From NCBI RefSeq assembly GCF_036320965.1, contig NC_092225.1, positions 37,765,083 through 37,829,082 on the forward strand: a DNA stretch of 64,000 nt. The letters are read 5' to 3'. The notes below the pieces were generated by a model. It was not told the DNA's origin and searched no databases. It saw only the letters and a list, made by a program, of their open reading frames with translations. The translations under genes and the position numbers were made by a program. Source of the DNA: Panulirus ornatus (lineage: Eukaryota; Arthropoda; Malacostraca; Decapoda; Palinuridae). Positions 12,156 through 23,769 of the stretch are shown in pieces; within the stretch, counting starts at the first letter, position 1, and each line of letters begins with the position of its first letter.

Positions 12156-14236
12156 ATTGGTTGTGAAAGATGAATGTGAAAAGATTTTGAGTGATTGGTT
12201 CTTGAACTATGCAAGAAGGTGAAGGGTTGCAAGGAATATAGTGAATTGGAACGAAGTTGTATACGGGTCGACGGTGTGTCAGTGGATTGACCAGGCATGT
12301 GAGTCGTCTGGGATAAACCATGGATATTTTATGGGACCTGGGATGTAGAAAGGGAGCTGTGTCTTGCATGGCATAATTCCTAGTGCTAAACTCCCGCACA
12401 TGCGTGGGGGAGGGGGCTGTCATTTCATGTGTGGCGGGGTGGGGACGGGAATGAATAAGGGAAGACGTATGAATTATGTACTTTGTGTATACATATATTG
12501 TCTGTGTGTGTATATATATGTAGCACGTTGGAGATGTATAGGTTTGTGCTTTTGTGTGTGTTGGACGTGTTTGTAATATACATGTGTATATTGGTGGGTT
12601 GGCCATTTTTTCGTCTGGTTTCCCTTGCGCTACCTCGCTGACGCGGGAGACAAAAGTATAATAGATAAATAAGAAAAAAACATTTTATTTCTTTGTCGCT
12701 GTCTCCCGCGTTAGGAGGAATGCGCAAGGTAACAGACGAAAGAATGGAACAAAACCCACCCACATTCACAGTATATACATAACGTCCACACACGCAAATT
12801 ATACAAACTTATACCATCTCAACGATATACATGTAAACTCACACCATACGCACGAGACTTATACTTTATATATACACGTGGTTTTTTATTCGTACTTTCT
12901 GCCTTTATTCATTTCTCATTCGCCACCCGCCGCTAAACATGGAATAACAACCCTCCTCCTCATGTGTGCGAGGTATTGTAGGAAAAGACACCAAAGCCCA
13001 TTTGTGACACTCTAGGCTCTATGCGTGTCATGTTAATGATTGCACCGAAACGCACAGCTCATTTTCCACATCCAGGCCCCACAGAACATTCCATGGTTTT
13101 ACCCACAGTCGCTTTTTTTAACATGCACTGGTTCAATCCACTGACAGCACGCGTCCCCGGTATACCACATCGTTCCATTCATTCTATTCTTGCATCGCCT
13201 TTCACCCCTCTGCATGTTTCAGGCCCCATCACTCAAAAATCTTTTTCACTCCATCCTGTCACCTCCAATTGTGGTCTCCCACCTTTTCCTGGGTTCCCTC
13301 CCCTCTGACCCATATATCCTATCGGCATCTTTTCCTCTCACTCATTTTCTTTACATGTGACCGAGCCTTTCAAAACACCTTCCTGCTCTCTCAACGCACG
13401 CTCTTTTTAGTACCACACATCGCTGCTCTTCCCTATCATTACTTACTCGATCAAACCACCTCCACCCCCATATTGTCCTTAAACATCTCATTTACTGTTT
13501 ATCCACCCTATATGCGACAACTCTAGTCCATAGCCCACGCTCGCAAACCATATGCATTGTTGAACCACTATTCCTTCAAAAATTACACATTTTTGCTTTC
13601 CGGAGATAATGTTCTCGACTTCCACCCATTTTTAACGCCCTGAGATATTTCGCCCCCTCCCCCCACCCTATAGATTCCCTTCTGCCTTCCATGGTGGTTC
13701 CATCCGCTGCCTATGCCACTCCCATTATCTAAATCCTTTCACTTCCTCCAGTTTTTCTCCATTCAAACTCCTCCCAATTGATTGACTCGCTCAACTACTG
13801 TACCTTATAACCTTGCCCCTTATTCACATTTACTCTCAACTTTTTTCTCTTACAACTTACCAAAACTCAGTCACCAAATTCTGCAGTGTCTCACACCAGA
13901 ATCAGCCACCATCACTGTATCTAATCAGCGGAACTTACAAGTGACTCACTATACACGCTCTACGATCCCAACAAGCAGAACTTGCCCCTCTTTCCAAAAC
14001 TTTGCATTCACTACCTAAAAACCCGATCCATAACAAATTAAAACAAACATGGAAACATCATTCACCCTGCCACAAACCTACATTCATGAGAAACCAATCC
14101 ACTTTCCTCTCTTCCTACGCGTACACATGACCTTATATCATCGATAAAATTTTTCAATGCTTCTGTTAAAACTGTACTACTCGCCATATATTCTTAATAC
14201 CTTCCACACGACATCTCTTTCAAACTCTATCTTGCC
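12156..14236. mobile_element. RTE-H (+) and RTE-I (-), indel-ridden twins of 23255-25300
   Basis: Positions 12156-12662 are a plus-strand RTE 3' end. Positions 12670-14236 are a minus-strand RTE reaching from its tail to the motif A region. The pair is tail-to-tail. Both repeat the private features of 23255-25300, including ACATGCACTGGTTCAATCC and the terminal GCCTTGTTATGCGAGG junction, with many added indels. Confidence 0.85.
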
Positions 14237-15405
14237 TTGTTATGCGAGGTATTTTTGGTACTAGTAGGGTTGTGTGTCATCTGTTCAATTGTGAGGTAAG
14301 TATGAATGCGAGAAAAAATGGATGGAGGTAAAGCGTTTTATATTATCATGGAATGTTCTGGCTGCGGATGGAACCATGGAAGGAAGCGAAAGTGATTCAT
14401 GGGGTGGGGAGAGGGGGGCGAGGAATTCTGGGGGCCTTGAGAATGTTTGGAAGTCAGAGAACTTTATCACTGAAAAGGAAAAGATGGGTTGTTGAAGACT
14501 TAGTGGTTCCACAATGTTTTGCATGGTCTGCGAGGCGTGGGCTTATGGCTCTTAGAGTGTGCGCACAAGGGGGGGTGTGCTGGGAAAAAAATGAGATGTT
14601 TGAGGACAATTTGTGCTGGAGGTGTTTGTTCGAGTAAGTAAGTAAGGGTAAGAGAGATATGTGGATAATAAAAAGAGTGGTTTGAGAGTGCAGAAGAGGG
14701 TTGTTTATGATAGGTTTGGTACATGGAGATGAATGAAGGAGGAAAGATTGACGAAGAGGATATAAGGTATAGGTGGAGGGAAGCCGAGGAGAAGTGGGAG
14801 ACCAAATTGGAGGTGGAAAGATTGTGGTGAAAAGATTTTGAGTGATCATGGCCTAATCATGTAGGAGGGTTGAAGGCGGTGCATGGGCAATAGAGGGAAT
14901 TCGGAAACGGATTGTGGTGTATTCCGGGGTCGACGTGCTGTCATTAGATTGACCTGGGCATGTGAAGCATCTGGGAGTAAACCATGGAAAGTTCTGTGGT
15001 GCCTTGAATGTGGAAAGGGAGCTGTGTTTCGGTGTATGATTAAAGGCAGCTAGGATTGAGTGTTGATCGATAAGGGGCCTTTGTTGTCTTTTTTCTGACG
15101 TTCCTCGCCTCACATGAGGGGGGGATGGGGGGTGTTATTCCACTGTTGTGACGACTTCTGTGACGATTGGAATAAATAAAAAGGAAGATTAGTTTATGAA
15201 TTATGTACTTGTGTACTATAGTATATGTCTTGTGCTGTGTACATTATGATGTATAGGTATGTATATTTGTGATGGTGTGGACGCTGTATGGTATTTTCTG
15301 GTGTCTGTGGGTGGGTTTGAGCCATTTTTTTCTTCTGTTTCCTTGCGCTACCTCGTTAAGCAGGAGTGTCAGAGACAAAGCAAAAATGAATCATAAAGAT
15401 AGATA
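14237..15405 (+). mobile_element. RTE-J, indel-ridden twin of 25309-26405
   Basis: A plus-strand RTE 3' half with a long 3' UTR. It starts at the same odd junction as RTE-J' (TTGTTATGCGAGG followed by the RT C-terminal block). The frame is broken repeatedly. Confidence 0.83.
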
Positions 15406-15850
15406 GATAAAATTTGTATTATATATTTATATATATATATATAGTAGTATAATTATATATATATATATATTTTTTTTTTTCAAAAATATTCGCCATTTCC
15501 GCGTTAGCGAGGTAGCGTTAAGAAAAGAGGTCAGTGGTCCTTTTTGGAAATCTCACCTGGCCCCCTCTGTTCCTTCTTTTGGATAATTAAAAAAAAAAAA
15601 CGATGAGGGGAGGATTTCCAGCCGGCCTCGTCCCTCCCCTTTTAGTCGCCTTCTACGACTCGCAGGGTATACGTGGGAAGTATTCTTAATGCTCCTATCC
15701 CAGGGGAATAACATATATATATTATTATATATATATATATTGATTCTTATATATATCTATATATATATTATTATATAATATATATATATATATTATATTA
15801 TATATATATATATATATTTTAATATATATATAGATTATAATTTATATATA

Positions 15851-15889
<39 letters not shown>

Positions 15890-15903
15890 CTATAATATAT
15901 TTA
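15406..15903 (-). mobile_element. mini-RTE copy 3 flanked by (TA)n, twin of 26418-26885
   Basis: A minus-strand mini-RTE (15470-15706) lies between AT tracts (15406-15469 and 15707-15903). It is the error-containing counterpart of mini-RTE copy 4. Confidence 0.82.
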
Positions 15904-17290
15904 TCACCCCTTTCTTAATAATTCACTGCATTTTTACCATCCAAACCTGCTGCCTTGCCGGCTTTCATCTTCGCAAAGCTTTTCTTCCTCTTCTCTGTTT
16001 ACCAATCATTTTCCCTAACCTTTCACTTTGCACACCACCTAGACAAAAACACCCTATATCTGCCACTCTGTATCAGATCAGCATTCATCAAACCTTCAAA
16101 TACTCATTCCAATCTCTTCTCACATCACGTACTTGTTATCACCTCCCATTTAGCCTTCACTGAAGTTCCATTTGTCCCATTGTCTTACGCACTCCTATTT
16201 ACCTCCTTCCCGAACTGCTTTTTATTCTCCCTATAAATTTACTTTGATCTCTCACCGCAACTCTCATTTGCCGTTTTTTCATCCTCTTGCACCTTTCTCT
16301 TGCCTCCCTGTCTCTTTCTTTTATACTTCTCCCACTCAATTGCATTTTATTTATTTCCCTGCAATAATCGCCATAGCCTCTCTCTGTCTCTTTCACTAAT
16401 TCTTTATTCTTCTTCCACCACACACTACCTTTCTAAAACAGTCCACCTCCCACTCTTCTCATGCCACAAGCATCTTTTGAGCATCCATCCACTGATTCCC
16501 TAAATACATCCCTTCCTCCCCGCTCCCCTTACTTCATTGTTCTCACCTTTTTCCATTCTGAACACAGGCTATCTCCTGGTACTTCCCACACAGCGTCTCC
16601 TTCCCAAGACTCACTTACTCTCACCCACATTCATTCACCCAACATTTCACTCTTCTTTTTGAAAACCCATACTAATCTCACCTTAGCCTCCTCCAAGATA
16701 ATGATCAAGCATCCCTCCGTTGGCACTCATCTAGCACATTAACATCAAAGTCTCTCTTTCGCATCGCCGGCTCAATTTTAACAGTAATCCAATAACGCTC
16801 TTGGCACTTCTCTACTTACTTACATAACTATTTACTTATGTATATCTCGCTTTTTAAACCAGGTATTCCCATTCATCGTGCTTTTCGCACATATACTCTA
16901 CAAGCTCTTCACCATTTCCGTTTTACAACACTGAAACACCCATGCAGACCAATTATTCCCTTCAAACTGCCAATTACCTCACCTTTGCATTCAAATCACA
17001 TTCATATTACCGGTCTGTGCATCAAAACCGCTAACACACTCATTTAGGCTCCCAAAACACTTGCCTCTCATGATCTTTCTTCCCTGCCCAGGATGCATTA
17101 GCACCAATAATCACCCACCTCTCTCCATCAACTTTCATTTTACCATATTATCGAGAATTTACTTTTCGTACATTCTAGCACCATACTGCCACAACTCCTG
17201 TTTTCAGGAGTATTGCTACTCCTTCCCTTGCTCGTTTCCTCTTATCACTAAAACCCTGAACTTCACCTCCCCAGACATTTCCTAAATATT
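15904..17290 (-). mobile_element. RTE-L, indel-ridden twin of 26886-28262
   Basis: A minus-strand RTE piece covering the start of RT, the linker and most of the endonuclease. It is bordered by (TA)n on both sides. The accurate version encodes a 516-codon frame; here the frame is lost to indels. Confidence 0.83.
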
Positions 17291-17298
17291 ATATATTT

Positions 17299-17341
<43 letters not shown>

Positions 17342-17459
17342 TACTAATATATATATTATAGTTTTTTTTTAATTTTTTTTTTTTTTTTTTGCTTTGTAGC
17401 TGGCTCCCGGCGTTTGCGTGGTTAGCGCAAGGAAACAGACGAAATGAATATTATATTAT
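17291..17459 (-). mobile_element. (TA)n and isolated RTE 3' tail (RTE-M), twin of 28263-28435
   Basis: An AT tract is followed by a T-rich stretch and an isolated minus-strand RTE 3' terminal hairpin (GGCGTTTGCG..GGAAACAGACG), as in the accurate copy at 28335-28412. Confidence 0.8.
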
Positions 17460-18494
17460 ATATGAAAAAGAGGCAAATGTGAGTTGGGGTGAGAGTGTAT
17501 CATCTAGATTTTAGGAGAATAAAAAGATGTCTCTGGAAGGAGGTCAATAAAGTGCGTAAGACAAGGGAGCAATGGGAACTTCAGTGAAGGGCGCAATGGG
17601 AGGTGATAACAAGGAAGTGGTGATATGAGAAAGGATGGAGTGAGTTATTTTGAAGGTTTGTTGAATGTGTTTCATGATAGAGTGTCATGATATAGGGTGT
17701 TTTTAGTCGAAGAGTGTGTGCTCAAAGTGAGAGGGCTAGGGGGAAAATGGATGTTTGGTAACTCTGAGAAGAGGTTAGTAAAAGCTCTTGCGGAAGATGA
17801 AAAGCCGGAAGGAAGCGGGTATGGATGGTATTGCAGTGGAATCTATTAAAAACGGGGGTGACTGTATATTGACTGTTTGGTAAGGTTCATTCAATGGATG
17901 GTATGGATCATGGTAGGTGTCTGAGGAGTGGCGGAATGCGTGCATTGTGCCAATTGTTCAAAGGCAAGGGGGATAGGAGTGAAGTGCTCAATTTCAGAAG
18001 GTATAAGATTGTTGGAGTTTCCTTGCTAAATTGTATGGAAGGGTATTGATTGAGAGGGTTGAAGGCTGTACAGAGTATCAAGATTGGGGAAGGCAGTGTG
18101 GTTTCAGAAGTGGTGAGGATGTGTTGGATCAGGTGTTTGCTTTGAAGAATGTAGTTGAGAAATACTTAGAAAGCAAATGGATTTGTATGTAGCAGTTATG
18201 GATCTGAGAAGGCATATTGAGAGAGTTGATAGAGATGGCTACGTGGAAGGTATAAGAAATATATGGCGTGGGAGGGAAGTTGTTAGAAGCAGTGAAAAGT
18301 TTTTTTATCGAGGATGTAATTCATGTGTACGTGTTGGAAGAGAGGTAAGTGATTTGTTCTCGTGAAATGTAGGTTTAATGGCAGGGGTGTGTGATGTCTC
18401 CCCTCCCAATGGTTGGTTAATATGTTATGGATGGGGTTTGATTAGGGAGGTGAATGCAAGCTGTTGTTGGAAAGAGGGGCAAGTATGAAGTCCG

Positions 18495-19337
18495 TTGGAG
18501 GTTGAGAGAGCTTGGGAAGTGAGTCAGTTGTTGTTCGCTGATGATATAGCGCTGTTGGCTGATTCATATGAGAAACAGCAGAAGCTGGTGACTGAATTTG
18601 GTAACGTGTGTGAAAGAAGAATGTTAAGCGTAAATCTGAATAAGAGCAAGGTTATTAGGTATAGTAGGGATGAGGGTCAAGTCAATTGGAAGGTAAGTTT
18701 GAATGGAGAAAAACTGGAGGAAGTAAAGTGTTTTAGATATCTGGGAGTGGAACTGGCAGCGAATGGAGCCATGGAAGCGGAAGTGAAACATAGGGTGGGG
18801 GAGGGTGCGAAAATTCTGGGAGCCTTGAAGAATGTTTGGAAGTCGAGAAAATTATCTCGGAAAGCAAAAATGGGTATATTTTAAGGAATAGTGGTTCCAA
18901 CAATGTTGTATGGTTGCGAAACGTGGGCTATGGATAGAGTTGTGCGCAGGAGGGTGGATGTGCTGGAAATGTTATGTTTGAGGACAATATGTAGTGTGAG
19001 ATGGTTTGATCGAGTAAGTAATGTAAGGGTAAGAGAGAAGTGTGGAAATAAAAAGAGTGCGGTTGAGAGAGCAGAAGAGGGTGTTTTGAAACGGTTTGGT
19101 CACATGGAGAGAATGAGTAAGGAAAAATTGACCAAGAGGATATATATGTCAGAGGTGGAGGGAACGAGGGAAGGTGGGAGGCCAAATTGGAGGCGGAAAG
19201 ATGGAGTGAAAATGATTATGAGTGATCGGGGCCTGAATTTGCATGAGGGTGAAAGGCGTTCAAGAAATAGAGTGAATTGGAATTATTTGGTATACCGTAG
19301 TCGACTTGTTGTCAATGGATTGAACCAGGGCATGTGA
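18495..19337 (+). pseudogene. RTE RT C-terminal half (two frames)
   Basis: An open frame at 18495-18884 contains QLLFADDIALLAD, so the FADD catalytic site is intact. It stops at TATTTTAAGG (TTTGAAGG in other copies, leaving a TAA). A second frame, 18891-19337, carries LYGCETW, WFDRVSN, RFGHMERM and GRPNWRRKDG and ends after NGLNQGM, the longer C-terminus of older copies. One substitution therefore separates two otherwise continuous halves. The N-terminal part of RT lies in the inaccurate block. Confidence 0.85.
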
Positions 19338-19460
19338 AGAGTCTGGGGTAAACCATGGAAAGTTCTGTGGGGCCTGGATGTGGAAAGGGAGCTGTGGTTT
19401 CAGTGCATTATTACATGACAGCTAGAGACTGAGTGTGAACGAATGGGGCCGTTGTTGTCT

Positions 19461-19528
19461 TTTCCTAGCGCTACCTCGCACACATGAGGGGGGAGGGGGT
19501 TGTTATTCCACGTGTGGCGAGGTGGCGA
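19461..19528 (+). other. 3' UTR hairpin with G-rich loop (example in RTE-F)
   Basis: CGCTACCTCGCACACATG at about 19470 pairs with CACGTGTGGCGAGGTGGCG at about 19518 (one bulge, one G-T pair, one mismatch). The loop of roughly 25 nt contains AGGGGGGAGGGGG. Equivalents occur in the long UTRs near 22870, 26125, 41890-41955, 47365 and 39180-39230. The whole structure is absent from short-UTR copies. Confidence 0.75.
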
Positions 19529-19735
19529 TGAGAATAGATAACGGCATCAGTGTGAATCTTATACATGTGTATATATGTATATGTCTGTGTGTGTGTATAT
19601 ATGTGTACATTGAGATGTATAGGTATGTATATTTACGTGCGTGGACGTGTATGTATATACATATGTATATGGGTGGGTTGGGCCATTCTTTTTTCTGTTT
19701 CCTTGAGCTACCTTGCTAACGTGGGAGAGAGTGAC

Positions 19736-19807
19736 AAAGCATTCCTGCCTCTTGCACAGGGGTCCCGGGTTCGACCCTGGCCGTTGGAGGTTCGTATGTG
19801 ATATAAA
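19736..19807 (+). repeat. tRNA-like segment with Pol III B-box consensus
   Basis: Directly after the RTE-F tail, where other copies have AAAGCAAAATAAATA, the sequence reads GACAAAGCATTCCTGCC followed by GGGTTCGACCCTGG. This fits the B-box consensus GGTTCGANNCC well. It resembles the 3' half of a tRNA or the head of a tRNA-derived SINE. No complete cloverleaf is apparent to me. The next RTE copy starts immediately after it. Confidence 0.6.
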
Positions 19808-19888
19808 TATATTGTATTTTAACTTTCTAAAAGGGGAAACAAGAGAAGGAGTCACGCGACGAGTGCTCATCTTCCCCGAAGGATCAGA

Positions 19889-20530
19889 TTGGGGTGTCTA
19901 AATGTGTGTGGATGTAATCAAGATGAGAAAAAAGGAGAGATAGTTAGTATGTTTGAGGAAAGGAACCTGGATGTTTTGGCTCTGAGTGAAACGAGGCTAA
20001 AGGGTAAAGGGAAAGAGTGGTTTGGGAATGTCTTGGAAGTAAAGTCAGGGGTTAGTGAGAGGACAAGAGCAAGGGAAGGAGTAGCACTACTCCTGAATCA
20101 GGAGTTCTGGGAGTATGTGATAGAGTGTAAGAAAGTAAATTCTAGATTGATATGGGTAAAACTGAAAGTTGATGGAGAGAGATGGGTGATTATTGGTGCA
20201 TATGCACCTGGGCATGAGAAGAAAGATCATGTGAGGCAAGGTTTTTGGGAGCAGCTGAATGAGTGTGTTAGTGGTTTTGATGCACAAGACCGGGTTATAG
20301 TGATGGGTGATTTGAATGCAAAGGTGAGTAATGTGGCAGTTGAGGGAATAATTGGTATACATGGAATGTTCAGTGTTGTAAATGGAAATGGTGAAGAGCT
20401 TGTAGATTTATGTGCTGAAAAAGGACTGGTGATTGGGAATAACTGGTTTAAAAAGCGAGATATACATAAGTATACATATGTAAGTAGGAGAGATGGCCAG
20501 AGAAACGTTATTGGATTACGTGTTAATTGA
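19889..20530 (+). pseudogene. RTE APE-type endonuclease domain (N-terminal fragment)
   Basis: A 213-codon frame. Landmarks of the exonuclease-endonuclease-phosphatase fold are CLNVCGCN (residues 3-10), SET with the metal-binding Glu at 34, GAYAPG with Tyr at 105, GDLNAKV with Asp 141 and Asn 143, and [10 protein letters not shown] (196-205). In this family the domain nicks target DNA to prime reverse transcription. A frameshift at about 20505 (GAGAAACGTTATTGG) removes the DYVLID and SDH motifs, which continue in an overlapping frame. The frame starts close to the conserved start of the domain; the original initiation codon is probably further upstream. Confidence 0.88.
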
Positions 20531-20768
20531 TAGACGCACGAAAGAGAGACTTTTGGATGTTAATGTGCTGAGAGGTGCAACTGGAGGGATGTCTGATCAT
20601 TATCTTGTGGAGTGGAAGGTGAAGATTTGTGGGGGTTTTCAGAAGAGAAGAGAGAATGTTTGGGAGAAGAGAGTGGTGAGAGCAAGTGAGCTTGGGAAGG
20701 AGACTTGTGTGAGGAAGTACCAGGAGAGACTGAGTACAGAATGGGAAAAGGTGAGAGAAAGGAGGTAA
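20493..20768 (+). pseudogene. RTE endonuclease C-terminal part with SDH motif
   Basis: The continuation of the endonuclease in another frame, with [10 protein letters not shown] and [12 protein letters not shown]. Ser-Asp-His is the C-terminal catalytic signature of APE-like nucleases. It ends at a frameshift near 20760. Confidence 0.85.
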
Positions 20769-20927
20769 GGGGAGTGGGGGAGCAATGGGATCTATTTAGG
20801 GAAGCAGTGATGGCTTTCGCAAAAGATGCTTGTGGTATGAGAAGCGTGGGATTTGGGTTGATTAGAAAAGGTAGTGAGTGGTGGAATGAAGAAGTAAGAT
20901 TATTATTGAAAGAGAAGAGAGAGGCAT

Positions 20928-22514
20928 TTGGACGATTTTTGCAGGGAAAAAATGCAAATGAGTGGGAGATGTATGAAAGAAAGAGACAGGAGTGTCAAGA
21001 GAAAGGTGCAAGAGGTGAAAAAGAGGGCAAATGAGAGTTGGGGTGAGAGAGTATCATTAAATTTCAGGGACAATAAAAAGATGTTTTGGAAGGAAATAAA
21101 TAAAGTGCGTAAGACAAGGGAGCAAATGGGAACTTCAGTGAAGGCCGCAAATGGGGAGGTGAAAACAAGTAGTGGTGATGTGAGAAGGAGATGGAGTGAG
21201 TATTTTGAAGGTTTCTTGAATGTGTTTGATGATAGAGTGGCAGATATAGGGTGTTTTGGTCGAGGTGGTGTGCAAAGCGAGAGGGTTAGGGAAAATGATT
21301 TGGTAAATAGAGAAGAGGTAGTAAAAGGTTTACGGAAGATGAGAGCCGGCAAAGCAGCAGGTTTGGATGGTATTGCAGTGGAATTTATTCAAAAAGGGGG
21401 TGACTGTATTGTTGACTGGTTGGTAAGGTTATTTAATGTATGTATGATTCATGGTGAAGTGCCTGATGATTGGCGAAATGCTTGCATAGTGCCATTGTAC
21501 AAAGGCAAAGGGGATAAGAGTGAGTGCTCAAATTACAGAGGTATAGGTTTGTTGAGTATTCCTGGTAAATTATATGGGAGGGTATTGATTGAGAGGGTGA
21601 AGGCGTGCACAGAGCATCAGATTGGGGAAGAGCAGTGTGGTTTCAGAAGTGGTAGAGGATGTGTGGATCAGGTGTTTGCTTTGAAGAATGTATGTGAGAA
21701 ATACTTAGAAAAACGGATGGATTTGTATGTAGCATTTATGGATCTGGAGAAGGCATATGATAGAGTTGATAGAGATGCTCTGTGGAAGGTTTTAAGAATA
21801 TATGGTGTAGGAGGCAAGTTGTTAGAAGTGAAAAGTTTTTATCGAGGATATAAGGCATGTTTACGTGTAGGAAGAGAGGAAAGTGTTTGGTTCTCAGTGA
21901 ATGTAGGTTTGCGACAGGGGTGTGTGATGTCTCCATGGTTGTTTAACTTGTTTATGGATGGTGTTGTTAGGGAGGTGAATGCAAGAGTTTTGGAAAGAGG
22001 GCCAAGTATGCAGTCTGTTGTGGATGAGATAGCTTGTGAAGTGAGTCAGCTGTTGTTCGCTGATGAAGGAGCACTGGTGGCTGATTCATGTAAGAAACTG
22101 CAGAAGCTGGTGACTGAGTTTGGTAAAGTGTGTGAAAGAAGAAAGTTAAGAGTAAATGTGAAGAAGAGCAAGGTTATTAGGTACAGTAGGGTTGAGGGTC
22201 AAGTCAATTGGGAGATAAGTTTGAATGGAGAAAAACTGGAGGAAGTAAAGTGCTTTAGAGATCTGGGAGTGGATCTGGCAGCGGATGTAACCATGGAAGC
22301 GGAAGTGAATCATAGGGTGGGGAAGGGGGCGAAAATTCTGGGAGAATTGAAGAATGTTTGGAAGTCGAGAACATTATCTCGGAAAGCAAAAATGGGTATG
22401 TTTGAAGGAATAGTGGTTCCAACAATGTTGTATGGTTGCGAGGCGTGGGCTATGGAGGGTGGATGTACTAGAAATGAGATGTTTGAGGACAATATGTGGT
22501 GTGAGGTGGTTTGA
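20928..22514 (+). pseudogene. RTE reverse transcriptase, 528-codon frame
   Basis: A long frame running from the linker ([20 protein letters not shown]) through [48 protein letters not shown] and [17 protein letters not shown]. The catalytic loop reads LLFADEGALVAD, so FADD has become FADE. The change of the second Asp would be expected to abolish polymerisation. The frame ends about 40 codons after LYGCEAWAM because of a local deletion near 22455. The family is RTE-like because of the APE-RT order and the GHMERM-type C-terminus. Confidence 0.88.
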
Positions 22515-23147
22515 TCGAGTAAGTAATGTAAGGGTGAGAGAGATGTGTGGAAATAAAAAAAAGTGTGGTTGAGAGAGTAGGAGAGGGTGTTTTGAAATGG
22601 TTTGGTCACATGGAGAGAATGAGTGGGGAAAGATTGACCAAGAGGACATATTTGTCAGAGGTGGAAGGAACGATGAGAAGTAAGAGACTAAATTGGAGGT
22701 GAAAAGATGGAGTTCAAAAGATTTTGAGTGATCGGTTCCTGAACATGCAGGAGGGTGAAAGGCGTGCAAGGAATAGAGTGAATTGGAACGATATGGTATA
22801 CCGGGGTCGACATGCTGTCAACGGATTGAACCAGATCAACGAATGGGGCCTTTGGTGTCTTTCCTAGCGCTACCTCGCACACATGAGTGGGGAGGGGGTG
22901 GTTATTCCATATATGGCGAGGTGGCGATGGGAACAAACAAAGGCAGACAGTATGAATTTTTTACATGTGTATATATGTATATGTCTTTGTGTGTATATAT
23001 ATGTGTACATTGAGATGTATAGGAATGTATATTTGCGTGTGTGGACGTGTATGTATATACATATGTATGTGGGCGGGTTGGGCCATTCTTTCGTCTGTTT
23101 CCTTGTGCTACCTCGCTAACGCGGGAGACAGCGACAAAGCAAAATAA

Positions 23148-23210
<63 letters not shown>

Positions 23211-23223
23211 ATATATATACTAT

Positions 23224-23254
<31 letters not shown>
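23148..23254. repeat. (TA)n tract
   Basis: A tail-derived AT tract between RTE-G' and the 5'-truncated RTE-H'. Confidence 0.95.
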
Positions 23255-23255
<1 letters not shown>

Positions 23256-23760
23256 TGGTTGTGGAAAGATGAAGTGAAAAAGATTTTGAGTGATTGGGTC
23301 CTGAACATGCAAGAGGGTGAAGGGCGTGCAAGGAATATAGTGAATTGGAACGAATTTGTATACCGGGGTCGACGTGCTGTCAGTGGATTGAACCAGGCAT
23401 GTGAGGCGTCTGGGATAAACCATGGATAGTTTTATGGGACCTGGATGTCGAAAGGGAGCTGTGGTTTCAGTGCATTATTCCTAGTGCTAACTCCCGCACA
23501 TGCGTGGGGGAGGGGGTTGTCATTTCATGTGTGGCGGGGTGGGGACGGGAATGAATAAGGGAAGAGAGTATGAATTATGTCCATGTGTATACATATATAT
23601 GTCTGTGTGTGTATATATATGTACACGTTGAGATGTATAGGTATGTCTATGTGTGTGGTTGGACGTGTATGTATATACATGTGTATATTGGTGGGTTGGG
23701 CCATTTTTTCGTCTGTTTCCTTGCGCTACCTCGCTAACGCGGGAGACAAAGTATAATAGA
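23255..23760 (+). mobile_element. RTE-H': 5'-truncated RTE 3' end, long UTR
   Basis: Starts in the [16 protein letters not shown] block (GGTTGTGGAAAGATGAAG) and continues to the terminal hairpin and tail. The coding end reads GGGGTCGACGTG, the older state. Its UTR hairpin is disrupted: one arm reads CTAACTCCCGCACATG. Confidence 0.88.
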
Positions 23761-23769
23761 TAAATAAGA

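Larger units (their letters stand above)
17460..19735 (+). mobile_element. Hybrid RTE: inaccurate RTE-N start joined to accurate RTE-F 3' part
   Basis: Positions 17460 to about 18490 match RTE-N' (28436-29440) with indels. The match includes the private GTTTCATGATAGAGTGTCA and AAAAACGGGGGTGACTG. From about 18500 the sequence is clean and matches the 3' part of RTE-F instead (AATGTTAAGCGTAAAT, GCGAATGGAGCCATGG). The switch lies inside RT at the block before FADD, which is nearly identical in the two parents. The 3' UTR is the long type. Confidence 0.82.
19808..23147 (+). mobile_element. RTE-G': nearly full-length RTE, long 3' UTR
   Basis: An accurate plus-strand copy lacking roughly the first 80-100 nt of the 5' UTR. 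In order: endonuclease (19889-20530), the SDH-containing segment (20493-20768), linker and RT (20928-22514), C-terminal region (to about 22815) and long 3' UTR to a (TA)n tail. Frameshifts occur near 20505, 20760, 20920 and 22460, where part of the sequence after LYGCEAWAM is missing. Markers are the older type (MQSVVDE, GGGGTCGACATG). It is a dead copy that still shows most of the domain order. Confidence 0.92.

Noticed and set aside
8371..19807. Complete tRNA genes at the two B-box sites
   Set aside because: A convincing A-box and cloverleaf could not be found by eye on either side.
19889..22514. Host gene resembling craniofacial development protein 2 or another APE-like nuclease
   Set aside because: Such names are often attached to RTE endonuclease domains. 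Here EN, linker and RT are contiguous, multi-copy and broken, so it is a retrotransposon.
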